26,336 nucleotides of DNA from JBMOGA01 sp049318625 (GTDB lineage: Bacteria; Pseudomonadota; Alphaproteobacteria; Rhizobiales; Hyphomicrobiaceae): assembly GCA_049318625.1 (NCBI GenBank), contig JBMOGA010000055.1, forward strand, positions 1 through 26,336. The letters run 5' to 3'. Each line of letters opens with the position of its first letter. Positions within the stretch are counted from its first letter, which is position 1. Shown here one piece after another: positions 15,028 to 22,615 of the stretch. Under the pieces are notes generated by a model that saw only the letters and a list, made by a program, of their open reading frames with translations, did no database searches and was not told the DNA's origin. The position numbers were made by a program, and so were the translations under genes.

Positions 15028-16049
15028 GCGGCGGCGCGGATGGCGGCGGGGCCGCGCGCGCCATCCCTTTGCTCGCCGCCGCGCTCGTCATCGCCATGGC
15101 GATCGGGCTCACGGCCGGGGCCTTCCCCGTTACGGTAGATACGTTCTATCGATCGGCCTTGCGGCTGATCTCCGGCGGGCTGCCGCTGGCCGTCGACGAG
15201 CGCGTGCTGCTGACCATCCGCGGTCCGCGCGTGCTGGCCGGCGTCACGGTCGGTGCGGCTCTGGCGGCGGCCGGCGTGGTCTATCAGGGGCTGTTCCGCA
15301 ATCCGCTGGTCTCGCCGGACGTGCTCGGTGTCTCGGCCGGGGCCGGGCTCGGCGCGGTGGCGGGGATCTTCCTGTCGCTGCCGATGCTGGCGATCCAGCT
15401 CATGGCCTTCGCGGGCGGGCTGGCGACAGTGGCGCTCGTCTATCTCGTCGCGGCGGCGGTCCAGGGGCGGGATCCGACGCTGGTTCTGGTGCTCGGCGGC
15501 GTGGTGGTCGGGGCGCTGGCGGGCGCGGCCATCTCGCTGCTGAAGATCCTCGCCGACCCCTACGACCAGCTGCCGGCCATCACATTCTGGCTGCTCGGCA
15601 GCCTGGCCAGTGTGCGGGGCGGCGACCTGCAATCGCTGGTTCCGATCGTGCTGGCGGGCCTCGTGCCGCTCGTTCTGCTGCGGTGGCGGATCGACGTGCT
15701 CTCGCTCGGCGACGAGGAGGCGCGCTCGCTCGGGATCGAGGCGGGCCGGCTGCGTGCCGTTGTCATCGCGGCGGCGACCCTCATCACCGCCAGCGTGGTC
15801 GCCGCCGTCGGCGTGATCGGATGGGTCGGGCTGGTCATTCCCCACATCGCCCGCATGATGGTGGGCCCGAGCTTCCGACGCCTGCTGCCGGCGTCGATGC
15901 TGATGGGGGCGGGATATCTCGTCGTCGTCGACGTGCTGGCGCGCTCGATCGGGCGCATCGAGATCCCGCTTGGCATCCTGACGGCGGTGGTCGGCGCGCC
16001 GTTCTTTCTGTGGCTGCTGTGGCGCGGCCGGCACGGGTGGTCGGCATGA
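15024..16049 (+). CDS. FecCD/BtuC-family ABC transporter permease, MolB-like
   Basis: The product is 341 residues with about ten hydrophobic helices, typical of type II importers. Family markers include IRGPRVLAGVTVGAALAAAG, then FRNPLVSPDVLGVSAGAGLG, WLLGSLASV, and the coupling region LGDEEARSLGI with GWVGLVIPHIARM near the C-terminus. It forms the membrane channel for the preceding binding protein. ATG at 15024 overlaps the upstream stop by four bases, and its own stop overlaps the ATPase start by four bases, so the three proteins are translationally coupled. The DNA is uniformly GC-rich, like the rest of the region, with no sign of separate acquisition. The substrate is inferred only from context. 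Confidence 0.88.
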   Translation: MSGGADGGGAARAIPLLAAALVIAMAIGLTAGAFPVTVDTFYRSALRLISGGLPLAVDERVLLTIRGPRVLAGVTVGAALAAAGVVYQGLFRNPLVSPDVLGVSAGAGLGAVAGIFLSLPMLAIQLMAFAGGLATVALVYLVAAAVQGRDPTLVLVLGGVVVGALAGAAISLLKILADPYDQLPAITFWLLGSLASVRGGDLQSLVPIVLAGLVPLVLLRWRIDVLSLGDEEARSLGIEAGRLRAVVIAAATLITASVVAAVGVIGWVGLVIPHIARMMVGPSFRRLLPASMLMGAGYLVVVDVLARSIGRIEIPLGILTAVVGAPFFLWLLWRGRHGWSA

Positions 16050-16816
16050 GGCTCGAGGCGAACGATCTTTCGTTCGGGTATCCGGAGCGGCCGGTCGGCC
16101 GCAACGTGACGCTGGCGATCGGGCCGGGCGAGGTGCTTTGCCTGCTCGGGCCCAACGGCTGCGGAAAGACGACGCTGTTCAAGACGCTGCTCGGCCTCCT
16201 GCCGCGGCAGGGTGGTACGCTCGCGATCGGCGGCGATGCGCTCGACCGGATGACGCGGCGGGCGCTGGCGCTGCGCCTCGCCTATGTGCCGCAGGCGCAA
16301 GGGCTGCCGTTTCCGTTCACGGCGCTCGAGGTGGTGTTGATGGGGCGGGTGGCGCACCGGGGCCTGCTCGAAGGGCCGACCGCGGCCGACCGGGCGGGTG
16401 CCGCGGCCGCGCTGGCCGAACTCGGGATCGGCGAACTGGCGGGGCGCGACGTGACGCGGCTGTCCGGCGGACAGCGTCAACTCGTGCTGATCGCACGGGC
16501 GCTGGCACAGGCGGCGCCACTGGTGGTGATGGACGAGCCGACGGCTAGCCTGGATTTCGGCAATCAGGTGCGCGTTCTCACCGAGGTGAAGCGGCTCGCC
16601 GCACGTGGCACCGGCGTTCTGCTGTCGACGCACAATCCGGATCACGCCTTCGCGGTGGCGACCCGGGTGGTGCTGATGCGAGACGGGGCTTTCCTGGCGT
16701 CCGGGCGCCCGGACGCGGTGCTGACCGCCGACAATCTGCGTGCGGCCTACGAGGTGCCGGTGTCGGTCGAGCGTCTCTCCAGCGGGCAGACGATCTGCGC
16801 GCCGGTCTATGGGTGA
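16046..16816 (+). CDS. Type II importer ABC ATP-binding protein, MolC-like (FepC/BtuD family)
   Basis: The product is 256 residues. Walker A is GPNGCGKTT at 35-43, the Q-loop VPQ is at about 81-83, the signature is LSGGQRQ at 139-145, Walker B is LVVMDEP at 159-165, and the switch histidine is His196. The SFGYPERPVGRNVTLAI opening and the VPQAQGLPFPFTALEVVLMGR segment are typical of FepC/BtuD-type ATPases that pair with FecCD permeases. It is the last gene of the seven-gene plus-strand series; ATGA overlap with the permease. I see no hairpin with a T-tract after the stop, so the end of the transcript is undefined. Confidence 0.9.
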   Translation: MRLEANDLSFGYPERPVGRNVTLAIGPGEVLCLLGPNGCGKTTLFKTLLGLLPRQGGTLAIGGDALDRMTRRALALRLAYVPQAQGLPFPFTALEVVLMGRVAHRGLLEGPTAADRAGAAAALAELGIGELAGRDVTRLSGGQRQLVLIARALAQAAPLVVMDEPTASLDFGNQVRVLTEVKRLAARGTGVLLSTHNPDHAFAVATRVVLMRDGAFLASGRPDAVLTADNLRAAYEVPVSVERLSSGQTICAPVYG

Positions 16817-16875
16817 GGCGGCAGGCCCGAATGGGTGGGCGCGAACGCCACTGCCGGGGCCGGGGCCTGGTCGTG

Positions 16876-17007
16876 CTACTTGGCGATTTTCATGGCGGCC
16901 AGCTCGGCAGCCGGCGCGGCGCGCGGTACCTCACGCTTCGACAGCACGATCACCGTCACAGTCATGAATGCCAACACAGCCGAGGCGACGAACAGGTTGC
17001 GCTCCAT
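16876..17007 (-). CDS. 43-residue single-pass membrane peptide
   Basis: This short gene reads MERNLFVASAVLAFMTVTVI and continues with a VLSKREVPRAAPAAELA tail, ending in MKIAK before TAG. Residues about 5-22 form one hydrophobic helix; the tail is charged and Ala/Pro-rich. A clear GGGGGA ribosome binding site lies 4 bases before the ATG at 17005-17007. Arguments for it being real are the ribosome binding site, the sensible topology and the lack of Arg-rich shadow composition; it lies on the strand opposite to the importer operon. The function is unknown. It could equally be a signal-anchor peptide. It lies convergent to the end of the importer operon, 59 bases beyond its last stop. Confidence 0.55.
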   Translation of the reverse strand: MERNLFVASAVLAFMTVTVIVLSKREVPRAAPAAELAAMKIAK

Positions 17008-17674
17008 GGCGTCCCCCAAAAAGTTGCGCGCAAGTTATCCACAGTCGCGCGGGTTTGATAGGGGCCGGAAGTCTTAGACCTTGGGGCCTCGGCGACCGGG
17101 TGTCGTTCACGTTTTTCCGGTCGTGCGTTGCGTCTCCACGGCGCGCGAGAGCGGCCTTGGCCCGGCGGCGGGTCAGCTTGTTCGACGCGCACGGCCGCCA
17201 CGCCTCATACGCACGACGTCAAGTGTCCTATGCCCAGGTTCGGGCGGGCGATGCCGGTGTGCCACGCCGGCGGCTCTCGTGAACCTCAAACGGATGCGCC
17301 GCCTTGCGTCCTGTTGCTGAACGGGCGTAGCTGCCGCCTCGATCGGGCGGTGCGCTGCCCGATGGCTCCTCTACGGGGGGAGGGGACGGCTGTCGGGCCA
17401 ATTCGGGGGAATGGCGATCGACGCCGTCCCGGCGGGGCCGCTCTGTCCACATGCTGCAGCGCAGCGTATTGCTGACCGAAATCACCTGCGACATGCTGCA
17501 CATGCGATCGGATTGCGGGCCGATGGCGGGGTTGGCCTGGGCGCCCTCGCTTCGTGCTGCTCTCCGATCGCGATGCGTGCGGGAGGACGGCCTGCCGGTG
17601 CCACGGATGTGTTGGCGTGGTGGTTGCGGGCCGGGGCCGTCCTCGGGTGGCGGTGCCGTCGGTGGGCGCGGCCT
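17008..17674. other. Gene-free stretch of 667 bases
   Basis: I see no gene here that I can support. Frames are open on both strands, but their products are Arg/Ser/Pro-rich in the way GC-rich noncoding DNA produces, and none has a good ribosome binding site. A 7-base-pair hairpin (17342-17348 with 17357-17363, ATCGGGC with GCCCGAT) is present without a T-tract. A single perfect DnaA-box sequence, TTATCCACA, is at 17035-17043, upstream of the small membrane peptide gene. The stretch presumably holds that gene's promoter and the 3' end of the glycosyltransferase operon. Confidence 0.5.
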
Positions 17675-18418
17675 TCAGCGGGCGACGGCGCGGTCCGTGC
17701 GATAGATCGAGACGGCGAGGCGGACGAACGTCGCGGCGATGCTCCAGGCGGCGCGCAGCGCCACGGCGGCGTCACCGGACACCTTCGAGACGCCGCCCCG
17801 GCGCCGGCGCTGGCCGACCGGGATCTCGACGATGCGCAGTCCTGCCGCTGCAACCTTCATCTGCATCTCGAGGTTCCAGCCGAACGTCTCCTCGCGCATT
17901 TCGAGGCGGGTCAGCACGTCGCGGCGGATGGCGCGGAACGGCGACATGTCGGTGAAGCGCGCGCCGTAGAGACCACGGATCAGCACGCCGGCGAGCCGCC
18001 CGGCCACGATCTGTGCCGCGCCGAGACTGCCGCGTTCGCGCGCGCCTGAGAGCCGGCTGCCGATCGAGAAGTCGGCGGTGCCGGTGCGGACCGGCGCCAG
18101 GATCTGCGGCACCAGCGCCGTGCGGTCGCTGCCGTCGCCGTCGAAGAACAGCACGATCTCCACGGCCGGCGGCAGATGGGCGAGGCCGGCCATCATGGCG
18201 CGCCCGTAGCCGCGCCGGGGCTCGACGACGACCTCGGCGCCGGCGGCCCGCGCGACCGCGGCCGTGCCGTCTGCGGAGCCGCCGTCGACGACGATCACGG
18301 TGCCGACACCCTCGGCCAGCAGTTCACGGACGACATCGCCGATGGCTGCCTGCTCGTTCAGCACCGGGACCACCGCGCCGACCCGGGGGTCCGGCCGATC
18401 GGCCGTCACAGGCTCCAC
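17675..18418 (-). CDS. GT2 glycosyltransferase, dolichyl-phosphate-mannose-synthase-like
   Basis: The product is 247 residues with the GT-A fold of family 2. AVVPVLNEQAAIGD opens the nucleotide-binding domain, VVDGGSADGT is at 43-52, and DGDGSD at 93-98 supplies the metal-binding acidic motif. RRGYGRAMMAGL is the usual polyprenyl-phosphate-synthase-like stretch. GSRLSG follows, and QRRRRGGVSKVSGD near the C-terminus is the conserved basic loop. It should transfer a sugar from a nucleotide donor to a lipid phosphate or similar acceptor at the inner face of the membrane. The start is GTG at 18416-18418, overlapping the upstream radical SAM gene by 13 bases; an in-frame GTG at 18409 with GGTGGAG before it is an alternative. 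It is the last gene of the four-gene operon. Confidence 0.87.
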   Translation of the reverse strand: MEPVTADRPDPRVGAVVPVLNEQAAIGDVVRELLAEGVGTVIVVDGGSADGTAAVARAAGAEVVVEPRRGYGRAMMAGLAHLPPAVEIVLFFDGDGSDRTALVPQILAPVRTGTADFSIGSRLSGARERGSLGAAQIVAGRLAGVLIRGLYGARFTDMSPFRAIRRDVLTRLEMREETFGWNLEMQMKVAAAGLRIVEIPVGQRRRRGGVSKVSGDAAVALRAAWSIAATFVRLAVSIYRTDRAVAR

Positions 18419-19479
18419 CGCAGGCCGCAGTTCTTGCAGGCGTCGGCCGGGTTGCCGGATTGCAGGGCGGCGCGGAAGTCCTGATAGGCCGGCCCGTTCC
18501 AGATCTCACGCAGCGAATTCTGCGTGGCGTCGCCGAGGGTGTAGTGCTCGTAGCCGCGCTGCGAGAACGGCGCGATGCAGCACGGCAGCGCGCGTCCGTT
18601 GGCGGTGAAGTACATGACGGTCCAGGGCCGGCGGCAGAGCGACCACGGCGTGTCGGACCCGGCCTGCTTCAGGCTGGTGCCGGGCTCGGTGGCGCCGGAT
18701 GCGCTGAAGGTGATGCCGAGGGCCGCTGCACGCGCCTCGGCGGCCGCGATGTGGTCGCCGTCCTCCTGCGACAGCCGGGCGAACAGGGCCTGATCGGCCC
18801 GGGCGTGACCGTCGGCGGCGTCCTCGAAGAAGACGAGGCGCTGCAGATAGACCTCCTTGACGCCGATGTCGGCGGCGATCTCGACGAAGCGGGGCAGCTC
18901 GCGGAGCGTCTCCTTGAGGCCGGTCAGCCACAGCGAGACGCGCGGCTTGTCGAGACCCTCGCGCTCCTGCTGGCGGATGAACGCGCTGACGTTGCGGACG
19001 ATGCGGTGGTGATAATCCTTGCCGCGGATCAGCTTGAAGGTGGCGGCGTCGGCGGCGTCCAGCGAAACGCGCAGCTCGTCGAGCCCCGCCTCCGCGATGG
19101 CGCGGCCGTTCTTGGCATTGAGGACGGTGCCGTTGGTGTTGAACAGCACATAGGCGCCGCGATCCTTCACATAACCGATCATGCGCGGCAGCTCCTTGAC
19201 CAGCAGCGGCTCGCCGACGCCGTGCAGGACGACTCGCGAGATGTCCGGGACCTGATCGACGATGCGCGTGAACAGCTCCCAGCTCATGTCGGCGGGGGGT
19301 TCGAGTTCCTCGTAGGTGCGCGGGCACGTGGTGCACAGAAGATTGCAGCGGTTGGTCGTCTCCAGGTAGAGACAGACCGGCATGCGGTCGTTGACGGGCG
19401 TGAAGGCACGGTCGCCCGTTTCGTGGTAGCGGCGCGGGTCGATCCGCTCCGCGTTCGCGAGTGTGTTGGTCGCGCTCAT
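18406..19479 (-). CDS. Radical SAM / SPASM-type protein
   Basis: The product is 357 residues. The radical SAM cluster motif is CNLLCTTC with Cys45, Cys49 and Cys52. The SAM-binding region includes VVLHGVGEPLL and FNTNGTVLN. The C-terminal part has Cys282, Cys300, Cys301, Cys348 and Cys351 (SLCRRPW, PCCIAPF, CKNCG), the pattern of a SPASM/twitch domain that holds one or two auxiliary iron-sulfur clusters. Such enzymes modify peptides or small molecules by radical chemistry. No precursor peptide gene is evident, so a sugar or lipid substrate fits better, given the glycosyltransferases on both sides. ATG at 19477-19479 overlaps the upstream stop by four bases. Candidate reactions (methylthiolation, epimerisation, dehydrogenation) cannot be separated from sequence. 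Confidence 0.88.
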   Translation of the reverse strand: MSATNTLANAERIDPRRYHETGDRAFTPVNDRMPVCLYLETTNRCNLLCTTCPRTYEELEPPADMSWELFTRIVDQVPDISRVVLHGVGEPLLVKELPRMIGYVKDRGAYVLFNTNGTVLNAKNGRAIAEAGLDELRVSLDAADAATFKLIRGKDYHHRIVRNVSAFIRQQEREGLDKPRVSLWLTGLKETLRELPRFVEIAADIGVKEVYLQRLVFFEDAADGHARADQALFARLSQEDGDHIAAAEARAAALGITFSASGATEPGTSLKQAGSDTPWSLCRRPWTVMYFTANGRALPCCIAPFSQRGYEHYTLGDATQNSLREIWNGPAYQDFRAALQSGNPADACKNCGLRWSL

Positions 19480-20849
19480 GCAGGCTGTGCTCCCGGGTTG
19501 GGGGACGTGTTGAAGCCGGTGGTGGCGATGCGGTGGAGGTCGCGGGCGGCCGTCAGCAGCACCGCGGAATGAAAAACGACCTGGCGGTCGCCGAAGTCCG
19601 GCAGGTTTTCGCCGGGGACCGCCTGATAGGTCTGGAACCCGCCAACCGTCAGCAGCCAGAGTGTCCAAGACGCCGGATAGACGGCGAGCAGCGGCAGCAG
19701 GACCAGGTAGTACCAGGGATAGTGGGGCGTGAAGAGCGCCAGGAAGGTGGTGAGCAGTACGGCGAGCCATCCGACCGCCGCACGGTCCGAGCGGTCGGCG
19801 CGAAACGACGCGGCCAGCGCCAGGGCGAGCATGACCGTGGCGGCGGCGGCGGCATAGACCTTGGCGGCGCCGGGGAGCGGCCCGACGAGGCGCTCGAGGA
19901 TCATCAAATAGCGGAAGCCCGTGCCGTGGCTCAGTTCCTCCTCGCCAATGTAGGCCGGCAAAAAGCCGAGGACCTTCCAGCCGACCGACAGGTACGGCAG
20001 GTAGAGCGCCGCGACGGTCGCCAGGACGACGGCGGGCAGCCGCAGATCCCAGGGGCGCCAGAACACCGGCAGAGCGAGGACGGCCGTCGGCTTGACCAGG
20101 GCAGCGGCGGCGGCGAGCGCGCCGGCCAGAAGGGTGCGATGGGAGAGGAATGCCACGACGGCGAGCATGGCCAGCGCGATCATGGCGGCGTCGATGTGGC
20201 CGTTGCCGGCGATCTCCCAGGCCGCCAGCGGATGCCAGGCGAAGGCTGCGACGCGTGTCGGTGCGAGGCCGAGGCGCGCCAGCGTACCGGCGGTCGCGCC
20301 GATCGCCACCACTTCGCAAGCCACCAGGCCGAGCTTCATGACGAGCACGCTCTCGCCGAGCCGGGTGATGGCGAGGAACAGCATCTGGGCGGTCGGGGGA
20401 TAGATGGTCGGCGCATAGTCGGCGCGGTTGATCCGTGGAAAGATCGCGTCGTCTCGCAGCATCGCGAGGTCGGTCGCGGCTGGAATGTATCGATACGGAT
20501 TGATTCCGGCGGCCTGCACGCGGCCGTCCCAGACATAGCGATAGATGTCGTCAGACAGGTAGGGCTCGGTGAACAGCAGCGCGAACCGCATCGCCAGCGC
20601 GACGACGGCGATGACGGCGAGTGCGTCGGTGCGTCCGGCGCGGTGGGTCGCCAGGGCGGCCCAGCCGGCGCCGATGGCCGTGAACGTGACGACCGCCCAG
20701 TGCGCGACGCCGCCGAAGGTGTGGTGGAGGGCGGGGCCGGCGGCAGTCAACGCAATCAGCGCGAGGCCGACGGCCGTCAACGGCGCCAGTGCGCGCCATC
20801 GGGCAGCGTCCGCGAGGACGCCGTTGGGGTGGGAAGCGGCGTCGCTCAT
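19476..20849 (-). CDS. Polytopic membrane mannosyltransferase-like protein (GT87/DUF2029-like, GT-C fold)
   Basis: The product is 457 residues with about ten to twelve hydrophobic helices. The first periplasmic loop carries EPYLSDDIYRYVWDGRVQ with Asp100 and Asp101, the acidic pair expected of GT-C polyprenyl-phosphate-sugar-dependent transferases; AGINPYRY follows. Further family-like segments are IYPPTAQMLFL and AALVKPTAVLALP. It would transfer a sugar from a polyprenyl-phosphate donor on the outer face of the inner membrane. The GT2 enzyme of the same operon could make that donor. ATG at 20847-20849 is chosen because it overlaps the upstream stop (ATGA) and removes a 31-residue Arg-rich leader. 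Its stop again overlaps the radical SAM start. Confidence 0.82.
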   Translation of the reverse strand: MSDAASHPNGVLADAARWRALAPLTAVGLALIALTAAGPALHHTFGGVAHWAVVTFTAIGAGWAALATHRAGRTDALAVIAVVALAMRFALLFTEPYLSDDIYRYVWDGRVQAAGINPYRYIPAATDLAMLRDDAIFPRINRADYAPTIYPPTAQMLFLAITRLGESVLVMKLGLVACEVVAIGATAGTLARLGLAPTRVAAFAWHPLAAWEIAGNGHIDAAMIALAMLAVVAFLSHRTLLAGALAAAAALVKPTAVLALPVFWRPWDLRLPAVVLATVAALYLPYLSVGWKVLGFLPAYIGEEELSHGTGFRYLMILERLVGPLPGAAKVYAAAAATVMLALALAASFRADRSDRAAVGWLAVLLTTFLALFTPHYPWYYLVLLPLLAVYPASWTLWLLTVGGFQTYQAVPGENLPDFGDRQVVFHSAVLLTAARDLHRIATTGFNTSPNPGAQPA

Positions 20850-21628
20850 GCCACGCGCGCGTCGAGCGTATCGGAGACCCGATGACCCGGCAGACTTCCG
20901 CTGTCGGCGAACCGGACCAATTCGGCGCGCGTCCACTCGCACGAGGACGCCGACGACACGCCGACGCGGAACGGTTTTCCGTCGAGCACCTCGCGCTCCA
21001 GCAGCGCCAGCGAGTCCGCCTCGTCGACGTCGTACCAGGTCGGCAGTACGACGACCGGCAACCCAATCTCGCCGGCCCGCGCGATCGACTGCGCGAACAC
21101 ACGCTCGGTGCTCCAGTCGATGTCCTCGAACACGCGGCGATGCAGCGTTTTCAGTCCCAGCAGGTAATAGCCGCCGTCGGTCGACGGGCCGATCACCATG
21201 CGGTCGCCGTCGGCGGCCAGCGCCACCGTGGCGGCGAGCAGATAGGCGGTCGGCAGGGTCGGGCTGTCGGAGTTCAAGACGCAGGCGGACGGATGGCCGG
21301 CGTCGAGCAGTGCGGCGATGGCATGGGCGAGGCAGTCGCCGAAGTTCGCGCGGGCCGTTTCCAGCAGGTTGATCTCGGCCGGCAGGATGGAACGAAAGAA
21401 CGCCGCCGAGCCGGCCGGCGCGTAGGCCATCCAGGGGCTGATCGGGGCGAGCCGTCCGGCGCGGAGCAGACCGGCGGCGATGTCTCGCAGGAAGGCGGTG
21501 TTGAGTGCGGCCGCCTGCTCGGGCGACAGCGGCGGGACGAGCCGCGTCTTGGTGCGGCCCGGCGCCGACGCCTTGGCCATGACGGCGATGGCACAGGCGG
21601 CGCGCGGGTCGCTGCTCGGTCGGGACAT
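20846..21628 (-). CDS. TIGR04282/DUF2064 family glycosyltransferase or nucleotidyltransferase
   Basis: The product is 260 residues. It has the nucleotide-binding entry VMAKASAPGRTKTRLVPPL (about 16-34) with the Lys-Thr-Arg motif, NSDSPTLP at 119-126, and GPSTDGGYYLLGL at 147-159. This is the hallmark set of the DUF2064 family, annotated as arsenosugar-biosynthesis-type TIGR04282 and related to CofC/MobA-like nucleotidyltransferases. It probably activates or transfers a small alcohol or sugar phosphate. The C-terminal 40 residues form an extra small domain (SCEWTRAELVRFADSG). The ATG at 21626-21628 has AAGGAG 9 bases upstream and is preferred to the in-frame ATG at 21649. It is the first gene of the operon. 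No arsenic-methylation gene accompanies it, so the arsenosugar label should not be taken literally. Confidence 0.85.
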   Translation of the reverse strand: MSRPSSDPRAACAIAVMAKASAPGRTKTRLVPPLSPEQAAALNTAFLRDIAAGLLRAGRLAPISPWMAYAPAGSAAFFRSILPAEINLLETARANFGDCLAHAIAALLDAGHPSACVLNSDSPTLPTAYLLAATVALAADGDRMVIGPSTDGGYYLLGLKTLHRRVFEDIDWSTERVFAQSIARAGEIGLPVVVLPTWYDVDEADSLALLEREVLDGKPFRVGVSSASSCEWTRAELVRFADSGSLPGHRVSDTLDARVA

Positions 21629-21934
21629 GCCACGGGCTCCTTGGTCCATTTCACCGGATTTCGGTCCATCTGGCGCTGACATTTCGGATCTGTCACCCCA
21701 AAAGAAGGTGAAATCACGCCGTGTTGAGCCGCGGTCATCGGAGCGTGAAAACACCAATCCGGTATCGCCATGCTTGTTTTTTATTGTCGCTATAATTTCT
21801 AAGCATCGCCCTTGCGGGCGGGCCGAAAAAAATCCTGCCGACACGAAATTGTGACTTAACGGAGCTACGGGAGACACCTACGGTCGAGGCGTGATCGCGA
21901 AGAAAGACAAGGCAGATTGTCCGCAAGGAGTTCC
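21629..21934. promoter_or_regulatory. Divergent promoter region with an AT-rich core
   Basis: These 306 bases separate the glycosyltransferase operon from the cytochrome b/molybdoenzyme pair. About 21770-21800 is unusually AT-rich for this genome and contains an exact TATAAT at 21791-21796, about 139 bases before the cytochrome start. A TTGTTT lies upstream but only 11 bases away, too close for a standard -35, so the element may rely on an activator or may be chance. I see no clear inverted repeat operator. No gene is supported in this stretch. Confidence 0.35.
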
Positions 21935-22612
21935 ATGGTTCCGTCACCGCCGCGCCAGGGCGATATCCATCCACGTATCGTGCGGATCACGCACTGGATC
22001 AATGCGATTGCCATGATCATCATGATCGGCAGCGGTTGGAGAATTTACAACGACAGCCCGCTGATCCCCGGATTCTATTTTCCGGATTCCTTCAATCTGG
22101 GTGGCGATCCGGCCGTGTCCGTCCAGAAATGGCAGAATCACGCTTCCGGGGCCCTGCAGTGGCATTTCGCCGGCATGTGGCTGCTGGCGATCAACGGCCT
22201 CGTCTATCTCTCGTACGGATTTCTTTCTGGGCGTTTCCGCGCCAAGCTGTGGCCGATCACCATCGCCGGCATCCGCGAGACCATCGCGGACACGCTGAAA
22301 TTCAAGCTTTCCCATGACTTCCGGGTCTATAACCACGTGCAGCGGCTGCTGTATGTCGGCGTGTTGTGCCTCGGCGTGCTGGTCGTCCTGTCTGGTCTCG
22401 CGATCTGGAAGCCGGTGCAGTTCCAGGAACTGGCGGCGCTGTTCGGCAGTTTCCAGGGCGCGCGCTGGGTTCACTTCCTGTGCATGGCGGGGATCGTCGG
22501 GTTCATGATCGTGCACGTGGCTCTGGCGGTGCTGGTGCCGCAGACGCTGGTCTCGATGATCCGCGGGCGCCCGCTCGCGCCCCACGCCCCCACCGATGCG
22601 ACACGGAGCTAG
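21935..22612 (+). CDS. Cytochrome b561-type membrane protein, electron partner of the molybdoenzyme
   Basis: The product is 225 residues with four or five hydrophobic helices. Candidate haem-ligand histidines are His20 (RITHWINA), His77 (QWHFAG), His134 (YNHVQRL), His180 (RWVHFL) and His194 (MIVHVAL). This is the pattern of the PF01292 group (cytochrome b561, Ni-Fe hydrogenase and thiosulfate reductase subunits), not of MsrQ. It should pass electrons between the quinone pool and a periplasmic enzyme. The ATG at 21935 is chosen for AAGGAG five bases upstream; a TTG at 21917 is less likely. The molybdoenzyme gene starts four bases after its stop, so the pair almost certainly forms one complex. 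Confidence 0.87.
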   Translation: MVPSPPRQGDIHPRIVRITHWINAIAMIIMIGSGWRIYNDSPLIPGFYFPDSFNLGGDPAVSVQKWQNHASGALQWHFAGMWLLAINGLVYLSYGFLSGRFRAKLWPITIAGIRETIADTLKFKLSHDFRVYNHVQRLLYVGVLCLGVLVVLSGLAIWKPVQFQELAALFGSFQGARWVHFLCMAGIVGFMIVHVALAVLVPQTLVSMIRGRPLAPHAPTDATRS

Positions 22613-22615
22613 TCG

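Noticed and set aside
16817..16875. Intrinsic terminator after the importer operon
   Set aside because: The GC-rich run has repeated GGGGCC but no self-complementary arms followed by T residues.
17035..17043. Possible replication origin at a perfect DnaA box
   Set aside because: Only one box is present, with no AT-rich unwinding element, no cluster of boxes and no dnaA, dnaN, parAB or repABC genes nearby.
17411..18049. A 212-codon plus-strand frame that could have filled the gap before the glycosyltransferase operon
   Set aside because: More than half of it is antisense to the GT2 gene and it shows no conserved motif or good ribosome binding site.
20846..21628. Arsenosugar biosynthesis operon
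   Set aside because: Only the TIGR04282 family name points that way; no arsenite methyltransferase or ars resistance gene is in the window, so the assignment is left open.
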